64,000 nucleotides of DNA from Spirochaetota bacterium (GCA_023401595.1 JAEXDQ010000039.1:24092-88091), one strand, 5' to 3'; positions 52,786-61,859 are shown, numbered from the stretch's first letter. Translations and numbers: made by a program. Notes: generated by a model not told the origin, from the letters alone.

Positions 52786-53922
52786 ATGAAGAAGAAAATA
52801 CCATTCCACATTGTTACGGCTTCCGTCTTATGCGTGGTAGTCATCGCCCTGGTGGCGGTCCTGACCTTTGAGTTTTCAAAAGCCCGCATAAGCGAGCCGA
52901 TATACCCGGGCGGCGGCGTGACTGAAAAGAAAATGCTCAGCTCCTGGTTCCCCGCCCTGGAAGGAACCAACAGCGACACCGAAGTCTATATCCTGGACAG
53001 CGGAGTCCCCGGAGCCAGTCTGCTCGTCCTCGGCGGCACCCATCCGAACGAGCCCTCCGGCGTTGTCTCCGCCGTCGCGCTGATAGAGTACTGCAAGCCG
53101 ACGTCGGGGACGCTCTACGTCATTCCAAGGGCGAACAACAGCGCGTTCACCTGCACCGACCCGCAGGAAGCGGCCCCGATGCTCTATTACATCGACACGG
53201 ACAATGGGAAAAGGACGTTCCGTTTCGGTTCGCGCGCCACGAACCCGACGGACCAATGGCCGGATAGCGAGGTCTATATCCATGCGTCGTCAGGTCAGCA
53301 GCTTTCGGGCAGCGAGACGAGGAACCTCAACCGCGCCTATCCCGGACGTGCAGACGGGAATCTTACCGAAAGGATAGCCTACGGCATCACGCAGCTTATC
53401 AAAACCGAGGACATAACAATTACCGTGGATCTGCATGAGGCTTCCCCCGAGTACACGACGGTCAACGCGATCGTCGCCCATGAAAACGGACTGGATCTGG
53501 CGAACCTCACGCTCTGGATGGTGGAAGACGACATGAAAATCACCGTAGAAGCGTCGCCCAGGAACCTCCATGGACTGACCCACAGGGAATTGGGGGATTA
53601 TACGGATACCCTCGCCCTCCTGATGGAAACGGCGAACGCTTCTCAGGGAAGACTTCACGGCAAAATCGACAGCGACCTCGTGACAAGCGGCGTGGACAAG
53701 TTCTATACGCGCGCCGCCGGATACGGCGCTCTCACCGTGGATTTTCCTGAAACAGGAATAAGCATCACCGAACGTTGCGCCCGCCACCTGTCCTGCATCA
53801 ACTGGATCTGTGAAATGTACGATGGCGACAAAGGCTCCATCAGATTGGGCGACATGCCTTCATACAAGGAGATCATGACCAATGGAATCGGCCACTATCT
53901 CGCCCCTCCGGATGAACGATGA
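52786..53922 (+). CDS. Membrane-anchored M14/AstE-AspA-type zinc hydrolase, module B
   Basis: A 378-residue paralogue of the 49389 protein. An N-terminal helix (VTASVLCVVVIALVAVLTF) anchors it. The zinc triad is GGTHPNEPSG (His86, Glu89) and DLHEASPEY (His217). Shared extra motifs with copy A are FR(F/V)G-x-R-x-TNPxDQWPD near residue 145 and the Arg-Asn-(V/L)-Asn-Arg segment before the third ligand, so the two form their own subfamily. Its stop overlaps the next start (ATGA). Confidence 0.86.
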   Translation: MKKKIPFHIVTASVLCVVVIALVAVLTFEFSKARISEPIYPGGGVTEKKMLSSWFPALEGTNSDTEVYILDSGVPGASLLVLGGTHPNEPSGVVSAVALIEYCKPTSGTLYVIPRANNSAFTCTDPQEAAPMLYYIDTDNGKRTFRFGSRATNPTDQWPDSEVYIHASSGQQLSGSETRNLNRAYPGRADGNLTERIAYGITQLIKTEDITITVDLHEASPEYTTVNAIVAHENGLDLANLTLWMVEDDMKITVEASPRNLHGLTHRELGDYTDTLALLMETANASQGRLHGKIDSDLVTSGVDKFYTRAAGYGALTVDFPETGISITERCARHLSCINWICEMYDGDKGSIRLGDMPSYKEIMTNGIGHYLAPPDER

Positions 53923-54788
53923 TGCGGTTCATTTCAGCCCTTCTCGCATGCGTCGTCCTGCTCTCCCCCTGCGCCATGGCCCAAGGAACGGAGAAAATCA
54001 CAATCAGCGGGGTAGAAGTCGAGTGGAATGGGTATACCGTCATTGAGCCGGAAAGCAATGTAGATATATCGACTGCAAAGCTATCGGACTTTACGGCGGC
54101 CCCCTTTTCTCCTCAATACCCGGTGACCGTCGACACCTATCTTCTTGAAGAAGGCAAGCTCACGGAGACGACGGCGTTCCACGTGCATAGTGACAAGCCC
54201 GGCCCTTCCGTGTACATCGTGGCAGGCGTTCATGGGGATGAAAGGGCCGCATGGTATGCGGGCATCCTGCTTCGTACCGCTACGATTTCATCCGGGGACC
54301 TGTATATCCTCGCCCCAGCCAATGCAAACGGAGCGCGCCGTATCTCCCGCTATGTAACAGGACAACAGGATCTCAACCGGAGCTTTCCGGGCGACAAGAC
54401 GGGCAATGAAGCGGAGCAGCTGGCCCATGCCATTTTCAATGATATCGACAGGGTGAAGCCCGACCTTGTGTTTGATTTGCACGAAGCGTTGATCTATGCG
54501 CCGGATAGGCGGGATTTTCTGGGCAGCACCTACATCTTCACCATTCTCGACGGCATCGAAGACCTTTTCTTCGACTTGCTCTTCGCGACACAGGATGGGA
54601 CCGTCTGCCATAATGAATTCGGGTATAACGGCCCAGGCCCGTCAGGCAGCATCAATGCAGAAGTCTCGAACCGGCTGGGGATACCCGCGATTACCGTAGA
54701 GACCTTCCGGGGGTTTCCGATGGACCGCAGGGTAAGCGACCAGCTTGACAGCGTCCGCTTTGCGCTTGAATATCTAGGCATGAGGTGA
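53919..54788 (+). CDS. Third M14/AstE-AspA-type zinc hydrolase, secreted
   Basis: A 289-residue protein with a cleavable signal (LLACVVLLSPCAMAQG). Zinc ligands are GVHGDERAAW (His105, Glu108) and DLHEALIYA (His188). It is shorter and less like the other two, closer to the general succinylglutamate desuccinylase/aspartoacylase shape. ATGA overlap with the preceding gene shows coupled translation. A C-terminal catalytic Glu is likely in ITVETFRGF. Its action on the same pool of conjugates as the other two is inferred from context. Confidence 0.85.
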   Translation: MMRFISALLACVVLLSPCAMAQGTEKITISGVEVEWNGYTVIEPESNVDISTAKLSDFTAAPFSPQYPVTVDTYLLEEGKLTETTAFHVHSDKPGPSVYIVAGVHGDERAAWYAGILLRTATISSGDLYILAPANANGARRISRYVTGQQDLNRSFPGDKTGNEAEQLAHAIFNDIDRVKPDLVFDLHEALIYAPDRRDFLGSTYIFTILDGIEDLFFDLLFATQDGTVCHNEFGYNGPGPSGSINAEVSNRLGIPAITVETFRGFPMDRRVSDQLDSVRFALEYLGMR

Positions 54789-54791
54789 ACC

Positions 54792-55070
54792 ATGGTCAAG
54801 AACAGGATGAAGGCCAGGGCTTTTCTGCAAAGGGCCGGAAAAGCCGCGTCATACGAAAGCGCCCTGTTCTGTCTCTTCGATGGTTTCGTCTGCCTGTACG
54901 GGCCGTCCGAAGCGATGGGAAAGCTTGCGGAACTGACGGGCATTGATGAGAAAAGAATTGAAAAAGCCATTGAGAGCTGCCGAAACGATGTAGACGGCAG
55001 TCTTGGACATACCATCCTCAGTGAATCCGAAATGAGGACGATCAGCGAGGTTCTTGAAAGCATGTGCTAG
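54792..55070 (+). CDS. Small soluble protein of unknown function at the end of the envelope operon
   Basis: A 92-residue protein, 3 bases after the third hydrolase. It is helical by composition (KARAFLQRAGKAASYESALF, IDEKRIEKAIESCRND). No known motif is visible. It has no signal peptide and two or three Cys. It is convergent with corA; only 13 bases separate their stops. Its conservation in similar operons would decide if it belongs to the system. Confidence 0.6.
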   Translation: MVKNRMKARAFLQRAGKAASYESALFCLFDGFVCLYGPSEAMGKLAELTGIDEKRIEKAIESCRNDVDGSLGHTILSESEMRTISEVLESMC

Positions 55071-55083
55071 GGGGTACTGGCAA

Positions 55084-56118
55084 TCAGCCCTCCACCGCGT
55101 TTTTCCGGTTGCGGGTACGAGCCTTGCGCGTACGGGTCCTGCGCGCCGGACGCTCTCCCAACGAAGCGCGCTGAACCAGCCGTTTGTTCCGTCTGTCGCT
55201 GAGGAACCATGCCCCGACGATAGCGCTCAGACCACAGAGACCGGCGAGCCCCACCCAGGCGAAGGGAGCGGAAGAGAACGGCAGATCGACGTTCATCCCA
55301 TAGAAGCTGGTAATGAACGTCGGGAACATCAACGCGATGGAGATGATCGTCAGCCGCTTCATGATGACGTTCATGTTGTTCGAGATGACCGAAGCGAAAG
55401 CGTCCATCGTTCCAGTGAGGATATCGGAATATATGTTGGCCATGGCGATCGCCTGCTTGTTGTCCGTAATGACGTCTTCAAGGAAATCCCGCTCGTCTTC
55501 GCTCCGCAACTGAAAGTACGGCGTCTTCTGAAGCTTTTCCAACAGAACCTCGTTCGTCGTCAGCGAAGTCGTGAAATATACCAACGTCTTCTGAATTTGC
55601 AGAAGCTGGATCAGCTCATAGTTCATGATGGACCTGTGCAACTGCTCCTCGACCAACGATTTCTGCCGGTTCATGTATTTGAGCAGACGGATGTAGACCA
55701 TCGCCGCCCTGCCCATGATGCTGATGACGAACCCCTCCTTCGTCTCTATCGGATACTGGCGGAACCGGTTGCGGGCGAAATCCTCCAACACGACGCTATC
55801 GCTTTGGCAGATGGTGATGACTTTGTCGGGGAACAGGACGATGCCGAGCGGTATCGCATACTGGTTGATGCCATGGCAATCATCGGCGAACGCCGGCAGA
55901 CGGACGATCAGGACGACATAATCGTCCTCTTTCTCGATACGCGCCTGTTCATCCTGGTCCATGATATCGGCGAGCAATTCACTGGATATGGAATATTCCT
56001 CTTCCAGACGGGAAATATCATCGCGATTGATATCGCGGGCATCGACCCAGGTATAGTCGGACACGGAAGGCTTGTCGCCCGGAACGCGGGAAACAACATT
56101 ATTTCGTATGGTAATCAT
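55084..56118 (-). CDS. corA: CorA-family magnesium transporter
   Basis: A 344-residue channel for Mg2+/Co2+. Two helices lie at the C-terminus, and the first ends in the YGMNVDLPF selectivity motif (~residue 284). The N-terminal cytoplasmic part is the usual alpha/beta domain (YVVLIVRLPAFADD) with a long helix. The end is unusually basic (RRTRTRKARTRNRKNAV). The leader of 56119-56490 holds a short open frame and a palindrome. Confidence 0.93.
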   Translation of the reverse strand: MITIRNNVVSRVPGDKPSVSDYTWVDARDINRDDISRLEEEYSISSELLADIMDQDEQARIEKEDDYVVLIVRLPAFADDCHGINQYAIPLGIVLFPDKVITICQSDSVVLEDFARNRFRQYPIETKEGFVISIMGRAAMVYIRLLKYMNRQKSLVEEQLHRSIMNYELIQLLQIQKTLVYFTTSLTTNEVLLEKLQKTPYFQLRSEDERDFLEDVITDNKQAIAMANIYSDILTGTMDAFASVISNNMNVIMKRLTIISIALMFPTFITSFYGMNVDLPFSSAPFAWVGLAGLCGLSAIVGAWFLSDRRNKRLVQRASLGERPARRTRTRKARTRNRKNAVEG

Positions 56119-56181
56119 CGGAAGCTCCTTGGCATATTACATCGCATATCCTCAGAACCACGACGGACGAAATCCTGACAA

Positions 56182-56286
56182 TCAGAAGCTTTCAGTCGAA
56201 ACGTCGCATGAGGAACGCGGTATCAGTATTCTATCCATCGACAACAGATAAGGTATACAACTACCTCCATCGTCTGAAACAGACAT
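56182..56286 (-). CDS. Possible leader peptide upstream of corA
   Basis: A 34-codon open frame with a strong site (GGAGGAATTCC, then ATG 56286) reading MSVSDDGGSCIPYLLSMDRI. It ends 63 bases before the corA start. It is short and may be chance, but such a Shine-Dalgarno in a leader is unusual. Confidence 0.3.
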   Translation of the reverse strand: MSVSDDGGSCIPYLLSMDRILIPRSSCDVSTESF

Positions 56287-56340
56287 GGAATTCCTCCTCA
56301 TGCAGAAAATAACCCGTCAAGGACCGACAGGCGAACAGAA

Positions 56341-56362
56341 TCGTCCGACAGCTGTCGGACGA
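56341..56362. repeat. 22-bp perfect palindrome
   Basis: TCGTCCGACAG followed by its exact inverse. It lies between the 3' end of the MATE gene and the corA leader. It could be a terminator core, though no T run follows on either strand, or an operator. Confidence 0.6.
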
Positions 56363-56493
56363 CTAGATTGAGTGTAGCACGTTTAGGAGGATAGCAAAAG
56401 AGCTAACAAAGCATCGAAAACAAAATTTACACGCACAGTCCAGGACTCCGGACGTCCAAGCCGATGTTCGGACGGTATCCAACCGCCCGGAGG

Positions 56494-57879
56494 TCATTCC
56501 TTCTCCGCCATGCGCATCGAAGCTATCCGTCTCATTGGACGAATGGAGCAAAGACAAACCAGAAGCGTCAGCAGATCCGCCGCAGACTGAGCAAGGTAGA
56601 GCCCCAGGACGCCGAGCCATCGGGGGAACAAAAGAATTACGGGCACATAGAAAAGCCCTTGACGGATTACTGAGAGGAACAATCCGTACCGCGACGCCCC
56701 TATTGTCTGGAAGGTGATGGTCATCATGTAGCACAGACCGAACGCAGGATACAGAAGAACCTGTGAGACAAGCAATTTCACCCCGTATGAAACGACCGCC
56801 GGGTTGCGATTGAACAGGAGTATGAGAGGTCTGGACAGGATGATGTACAGTCCCTCCACCACAACCGTAAGCAACAGGGATACCTTGATCGCGAATCTGA
56901 CGGATTCATGGAAGCGTTCTTCATTTCTCGCTCCGAAGGCAAAGGATGCGACCGGCTGATATCCTTGCATGAACCCCATCACCACATAACAACCAATCAA
57001 TACAAGCCTTTGAACGACACCATAGGCCGCTATGATCAAATCGGCGTCGGGCATCGGTTTCGCCGCGATGTTCGTCAGGGAAGTAGCTACCGAGAGGCAA
57101 ATCTGAATCACAGCGGAGGGAATCCCGATCATCGTCACCGTCTTGATGAAGCTGACCGTCGGTTTGAAATTCTCTATCCTCAGCTTGATTATCGAACGCC
57201 CGCTCAGATAGAACCAGAGCAAGATGAAGAATGTCACGAACTGTGAAACCGTCGTCGCAAGAGAAGCGCCGCCGACGCCAAGTCCAAAGCCCCAGTCGAA
57301 CATGAATATCGGATCGAGGATGATGTTGAGCAGGGCGCCGACGATCACCGCGACGGAAGACACCTTCACTGACGATTCCGCCCTAGCAGCGCAGTTGAGG
57401 CTCTGGGCCGGCAAATTCGCCAATGCGGCGATGAACATCCAGAACGCATAGTCCTTCGCAAGGGGCAACACGGCGTCGGAAGCTCCGAAGCTACGCAGCA
57501 ACGGCTCCATGAACAACAGACCGCCGACGCAAAGCAGGATGCCTATGATAAGCGAAATACCGATGGTGGTGGAGACCGTCGTCGTCGCCTCATCCAGATT
57601 GTCAGCGCCAAGCTGCCGACCTGCGAGGACCGCCGCGCCGGCGGCGAAAATGTTCTCCACCGACACCATGATCAGCAGCAACGGCAAGGTCACACCGACG
57701 GCGGCAAGCGCGATGTCCGAATCCAGCATTCCAATATACGCCGTATCCACGATATTATAGACAGCTTTCGCAAGAAGGGCGACTGTCGCGGGAACAGCCA
57801 GCTTTACAATGGCCTTCGAGGTTCCGACGGTCTTCAGAATAGAATCCTCCCCCGCCCTGATGTTTCCGTTCATACGCAT
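56494..57879 (-). CDS. MATE-family efflux transporter under TetR control
   Basis: A 461-residue MATE pump. Starts at 57879 or 57873 are both possible; the second overlaps the TetR stop as ATGA. N-terminal motif: AVPATVALLAKAVYNIVDTAYIGML, with the VDTAxIG variant. The second half shows IGIPSAVIQICLSVATSLTN. Twelve helices. It is the third MATE gene of the window and, like the others, of a separate subgroup. It is translated together with the TetR gene upstream. Confidence 0.93.
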   Translation of the reverse strand: MRMNGNIRAGEDSILKTVGTSKAIVKLAVPATVALLAKAVYNIVDTAYIGMLDSDIALAAVGVTLPLLLIMVSVENIFAAGAAVLAGRQLGADNLDEATTTVSTTIGISLIIGILLCVGGLLFMEPLLRSFGASDAVLPLAKDYAFWMFIAALANLPAQSLNCAARAESSVKVSSVAVIVGALLNIILDPIFMFDWGFGLGVGGASLATTVSQFVTFFILLWFYLSGRSIIKLRIENFKPTVSFIKTVTMIGIPSAVIQICLSVATSLTNIAAKPMPDADLIIAAYGVVQRLVLIGCYVVMGFMQGYQPVASFAFGARNEERFHESVRFAIKVSLLLTVVVEGLYIILSRPLILLFNRNPAVVSYGVKLLVSQVLLYPAFGLCYMMTITFQTIGASRYGLFLSVIRQGLFYVPVILLFPRWLGVLGLYLAQSAADLLTLLVCLCSIRPMRRIASMRMAEKE

Positions 57880-58493
57880 ATTCCGTCCCGTGAAATCACG
57901 CCATAGAGAAGAACCTCCACAGCACGATTGCACCTCGCCTCCCTGTCTGCGATATCAACCGCGGCCCGCCCTGCCGGACTATACCGTATGTTGATGAATT
58001 CCTGATACTGCCGGAACAGTCCAATGACTTCGGCCTTCGTCACATCCGGACAAAGCTCGACCCCATCCAGAATCTTATCCAATACTTCGATGTTCAAGGC
58101 GTCGAAATCGCTCCTGATTCCTTCTATGGTATCGGCGAGATGTACCGGAGGAGAGATCAGGGCTTCGCAGAACAGCCGTTGAAAAAGCGGATGTTGTTCA
58201 AAGAACGTCAGACGGGCGGAGAAATACGCCTGCAATTGCGTTCGCGTATCACCGTGTTCCGGCATGACGTGGGATCTCAGAAACGCGACAAGCTGATCAA
58301 AGCACTCTCTGACGCAAGCGAGATATACTCCGTCCTTGTCAGGAAAATAATGATAAAGCACTCCTTTTGAAATATCACCATCGTTACAAATAGTATTGAT
58401 CGAACTTGCGCCGTACCCCCGTTCGGAAAACTCTTTCAACGCGCTTTCAACGATCTTCCGCCGGCTCTGCTGGTTCTTTTCTTCACGTTTCAT
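57870..58493 (-). CDS. TetR-family repressor of the MATE gene
   Basis: A 207-residue regulator begun at ATG 58493, with AAGGAG seven bases upstream; the open frame to 58565 runs through the operator region and is not coding. HTH: GYGASSINTICNDGDISKGVLYHYFPDKDGVYLAC. The C-terminal ligand domain is unassigned. It is first gene of the two-gene transcript with the pump. Two operators follow upstream. Confidence 0.94.
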   Translation of the reverse strand: MKREEKNQQSRRKIVESALKEFSERGYGASSINTICNDGDISKGVLYHYFPDKDGVYLACVRECFDQLVAFLRSHVMPEHGDTRTQLQAYFSARLTFFEQHPLFQRLFCEALISPPVHLADTIEGIRSDFDALNIEVLDKILDGVELCPDVTKAEVIGLFRQYQEFINIRYSPAGRAAVDIADREARCNRAVEVLLYGVISRDGICV

Positions 58494-58517
58494 CGAAAAA
58501 CAACTCCTTGGGAAAAA

Positions 58518-58533
58518 TAGACCAACTGGTCTA
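58518..58533. promoter_or_regulatory. TetR operator 1
   Basis: TAGACCAACTGGTCTA, a perfect palindrome (7+2+7) 25 bases before the TetR start. Confidence 0.85.
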
Positions 58534-58555
58534 GTTATCAATAGTATAATAATTT

Positions 58556-58571
58556 TAGACCACATGGTCTA
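58556..58571. promoter_or_regulatory. TetR operator 2
   Basis: TAGACCACATGGTCTA, the same half-sites as operator 1, with centres 38 bases apart. Between them on the minus strand lies TATACT, a likely -10 element. Repression of the TetR-MATE transcript follows, perhaps also of the divergent HD gene. Confidence 0.85.
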
Positions 58572-58669
58572 TATTTCACAAAGAAATTCTTCACGTCAGC
58601 AAAAATGGCCGCTTGCACAACGCTCCGCTTAGCGGTACAACTGCAGGTAACGATTAATAGGGGGACACA

Positions 58670-59224
58670 ATGAATTTTACCAGAACGGAAGCCCTTGCAT
58701 TGCTGGAAAAATACAATGGCTCGGAGAGTCTGATCCATCATGCGCTCAGCGTAGAGGCTGTCATGCGCGAATTCGCCAGACTCAAGGGTGAGGATATCGA
58801 ATACTGGGGCTTGGTCGGGCTCCTGCATGACGTCGATTACGGCGCTTATCCCACGGAGCATTGCAAAAAGGCTCCAGAACTGCTGAAGGAGATCGGCGCC
58901 GATGATGCGTTCATCCATGCGGTCGTCTGCCACGGCTGGGGGCTGTGCGTCGATGTCGAACCACAACTCTACATGGAGAAAGTACTCTATACGATTGATG
59001 AATTGACGGGGCTTGTCACCGCCACAGCCCTGATGCGTCCTGAGAAAATGAACGGAATAACTGTCAAGTCGGTCAAGAAGAAGTGGAGTTCCCCCTCCTT
59101 CGCCGCAGGAGTCAATCGTGAGGTCATCGCAAAGGGAGCCGAGATGCTCGGCATGGAATTGCCGGAAGTCATCCAGCACACGATAGACGGAATGCTGCCG
59201 ATCGCCGACCAGATCGGTTTATGA
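58670..59224 (+). CDS. HD-domain hydrolase
   Basis: A 184-residue phosphohydrolase-type HD protein. Metal site: LIHHALSVEAVMRE (~residue 23), GLLHDVDYGAYP (HD pair, ~residue 55), then AVVCHGWGLCVD (~residue 86) and TIDELTGLVTATAL (Asp, ~residue 109). Substrates of this subgroup are unknown; a nucleotide or phosphonate-like ester is possible. RBS is weak (GGGGGACACA). It is divergent from TetR-MATE and lies 98 bases past operator 2, so co-regulation is possible but not certain. Confidence 0.85.
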   Translation: MNFTRTEALALLEKYNGSESLIHHALSVEAVMREFARLKGEDIEYWGLVGLLHDVDYGAYPTEHCKKAPELLKEIGADDAFIHAVVCHGWGLCVDVEPQLYMEKVLYTIDELTGLVTATALMRPEKMNGITVKSVKKKWSSPSFAAGVNREVIAKGAEMLGMELPEVIQHTIDGMLPIADQIGL

Positions 59225-59298
59225 AGCTGACGGAAAGCTCACGAAAGCATTCTCCCCGTCCTCGTCTTGCCTGATGCCCAGAACCGCGGCGCTACCAA

Positions 59299-61608
59299 TC
59301 AGGATCGTTTTCCCTCCCTCAGAAACAATTGTTCGAACCTGTCGGAGGGAATCGGTTTTGAAATAGCGTACCCCTGTATGAAATCACATCGGATGGAACG
59401 TAGGTATTCAACCTGATCCTTGCTTTCAACGCCCTCGGCCACCGTAGTCATATTGAGTTTCTTTGCCATGGCAATGATCGACTCGATGATGGCGTGTTTG
59501 CGCCCGTCCTCCGGATTCAACGTGCGAAAGAACGCCCGATCCAGCTTGATAGTATCCACATGCACGTCGGCCAGCAGGTTGAGCGAGGAAAAACCGCTGC
59601 CGAAATCATCCAACGAACAGTAAAAACCGGCGGCATGGATACAATCGATCGCACCGACAACCAGCTTGAAGTTCTCCGTCAGCAGTGATTCGGTCAGTTC
59701 GAATTCCAGGAATTCGCCTGGAATATCATATTTCTTCTGTATCGCGATGAACGGAACGAGGAAATCCGGGTCATTCAGATGAACGCGGGAAAGATTCACC
59801 GATATACAGATCGGAACCTTCCCGGTATCTATCCATCCACGAAGTTTACGGCATACTTCTTCAAAAACATATAGGTCCAGCTGTACGACAAAACCGTTCC
59901 TCTCAAAGAACGGAACAAATTCATCGGGAAAAACGAGCCCGCGTTCCGGGCTGTTCCACCGGACAAGAGCTTCTGCCCCCGCGATACGCCCGCTCCTCAC
60001 CTCCAGTTTTGGTTGAAGGAACGCTTCAAACTCATGGGCGACGAGAGCGCCGTCCATCTTGTTCGCCAGCTCCTGTTCCCGGTACAGCCTCATACGGTTT
60101 TCATCTGAATAGAAGGCACAGGAATACAAATGGCTTTTGCCGTTGGAAACTTCTTTTCGAGCCATGCCCGCCCTGTCCTGGATGGATGGAACGGACATGT
60201 CAGGTTCATCGATTTCATATGCGCCTACGGAAATAGAGAGATAATACTTGGAGTTCCGCCCGCTGTTGAACCGGTTGATTTCCGTCGATATCCGTTGAAT
60301 CAGCATCAGGATATCCTGGCGACTACGATCATGGAGCAACAGAACGTAGTCGTCGGCAAAGATTCTGGAGACAAGCTCCCCGTCAACGGTCAACCGGCAC
60401 AGGATATCATACACATATCTCAACAGGCGATCTCCGTTCTCACTTCCGAACATCTCGTTAATCAATTTGAAGTTGCGCAGGTCCATCACGGCCAACGTAT
60501 AAGTTCCTGCCGGTGCAGAGCGGATCAGTCTTTCCGCCTCGAACCGGAAACGGGTCTCGCTGAAGCCTCCGGTCACAGGATCCTCGAACGCGATGCTGTC
60601 CAAGGCCTTGTTCTTTCCTCGGTAGCTGAAGAACAGCAACGCCGTCAGCATCGCCAGCAACAGGACGACCACGACTATGACCGCAGCCACTTCACGCACC
60701 AGACCACTGAACTGCCAGGTAGACGCGAACTCGGTCACAAGGAACAGAAGATACAGGTCCGAATGCCCGATCGGGATATAGTTCATGATTCTCGAGGTAC
60801 CATCCTCCGGAACATACAGCTGGACGTTTCCAGATCGCTTGGAGGCGAAGTCGTCATATATGTCGGACAAGGATTTGCCCTGCAACCGCACCTGGTCGGA
60901 GAGCCCCTGGAACAGGTTATCGCGACTGATGACGGCATTGGGATTGGAGGTCCGCAGGATGTACGTCCCGTCCCTTTCAACGATATGGAAAAAACCGTTG
61001 ATCGCAAAGAAATGTTCGTTCATGAAATCCAGCAGGCCGCTCAACTCGCCGCAGGCCAGCAATGCGCCGGTTACGGTTTCATCCTCAATGATCGGAACAC
61101 AAAATACGAAGCCATGATCGTCGTCGCTGTAAACGTCCATACCGCTCACTAGGAAAGATTCCCCTTCCAGCACGCGCATAATGGCGTCATTCATGGAGAA
61201 ATCATGTGCCGCGCCTTCCAAGGAAACAGCGGTTCCCGCCGTATCCATGACGAACAACGTACTAAAGGAATACGAATCCGCGACATCCCGGAGCGCCGCA
61301 AGCCTTTCTGCGGCAGCCCCTTCCCCACGCCGAGCATATTCAGAGGCGGCCTGCGCCAGCGCCGTAAGATTCGCATCGACCTTGGCATCCACCAGGAATA
61401 CCGCGCTTTGGGTCAATTCGGAGAGGTACCGGAACGTTTCATTGTCCGCTATTGTGCGGATTCTTCTGATGAACAAGGTACTCAGAACCGCGACAAGGAC
61501 GAGGACGAAGGAAAGCCCGCTGAAAAGAATTACGGAACTACGTCTCAATTTCTTCATCTGCGGATGTCGGTCGCCTGTTTCTTGTATGTGATTCTCCCTT
61601 GAATTCAT
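59299..61608 (-). CDS. Membrane-bound Cache sensor with degenerate GGDEF and intact EAL domains (c-di-GMP phosphodiesterase)
   Basis: A 769-residue signalling protein. Start ATG 61608, preceded by GGGGGC; the frame opens to 61818 without homology. Two helices (~residues 24-46 and ~300-325) frame an extracytoplasmic Cache-like sensor. The GGDEF domain reads VSRIFADDYVLLLHD (~residue 418): the GGDEF signature is FADDY, so it is probably inactive as cyclase. The EAL domain has GAEALVRWNSPERG (~residue 546), ELTESLL, LDDFGSGFSSLNLL (catalytic Asp pair), KLDRAF and VAEGVES, all expected for c-di-GMP hydrolysis. It likely lowers c-di-GMP in answer to an external small molecule. Confidence 0.93.
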   Translation of the reverse strand: MNSRENHIQETGDRHPQMKKLRRSSVILFSGLSFVLVLVAVLSTLFIRRIRTIADNETFRYLSELTQSAVFLVDAKVDANLTALAQAASEYARRGEGAAAERLAALRDVADSYSFSTLFVMDTAGTAVSLEGAAHDFSMNDAIMRVLEGESFLVSGMDVYSDDDHGFVFCVPIIEDETVTGALLACGELSGLLDFMNEHFFAINGFFHIVERDGTYILRTSNPNAVISRDNLFQGLSDQVRLQGKSLSDIYDDFASKRSGNVQLYVPEDGTSRIMNYIPIGHSDLYLLFLVTEFASTWQFSGLVREVAAVIVVVVLLLAMLTALLFFSYRGKNKALDSIAFEDPVTGGFSETRFRFEAERLIRSAPAGTYTLAVMDLRNFKLINEMFGSENGDRLLRYVYDILCRLTVDGELVSRIFADDYVLLLHDRSRQDILMLIQRISTEINRFNSGRNSKYYLSISVGAYEIDEPDMSVPSIQDRAGMARKEVSNGKSHLYSCAFYSDENRMRLYREQELANKMDGALVAHEFEAFLQPKLEVRSGRIAGAEALVRWNSPERGLVFPDEFVPFFERNGFVVQLDLYVFEEVCRKLRGWIDTGKVPICISVNLSRVHLNDPDFLVPFIAIQKKYDIPGEFLEFELTESLLTENFKLVVGAIDCIHAAGFYCSLDDFGSGFSSLNLLADVHVDTIKLDRAFFRTLNPEDGRKHAIIESIIAMAKKLNMTTVAEGVESKDQVEYLRSIRCDFIQGYAISKPIPSDRFEQLFLREGKRS

Positions 61609-61859
61609 GCACAAGCCCCCGTTCTGAATTATATACGTACTCAAGAAGTTTTTTCTATCGTCCGTATACGTCCCAGGAAATTTTTCCGATTTTTTTCCTC
61701 GATGAAATAGCTCAAGACATATTGACTTGACGCCAAGGCACGGCCCCACCTCATGGCATCTGGCTTGATCGACAAACGGAGTTCCAATATCGACCATGAA
61801 GATCCGGAGAGACAACAATAGGCTTACGCGACCGACACCGCGGGTTGAGCAAGTCGTCT

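Noticed and set aside
51567..52979. 470-codon minus-strand frame opposite the second carrier
   Set aside because: Very rich in Gln/His/Arg/Asp, typical of antisense frames of membrane proteins.
56119..56490. Mg2+ riboswitch (M-box or mgtA type) before corA
   Set aside because: I could not find the conserved core bases or the expected paired elements; only a palindrome and a short frame are visible.
59299..61608. Active diguanylate cyclase
   Set aside because: The GGDEF signature is FADDY, which lacks the required glycines.
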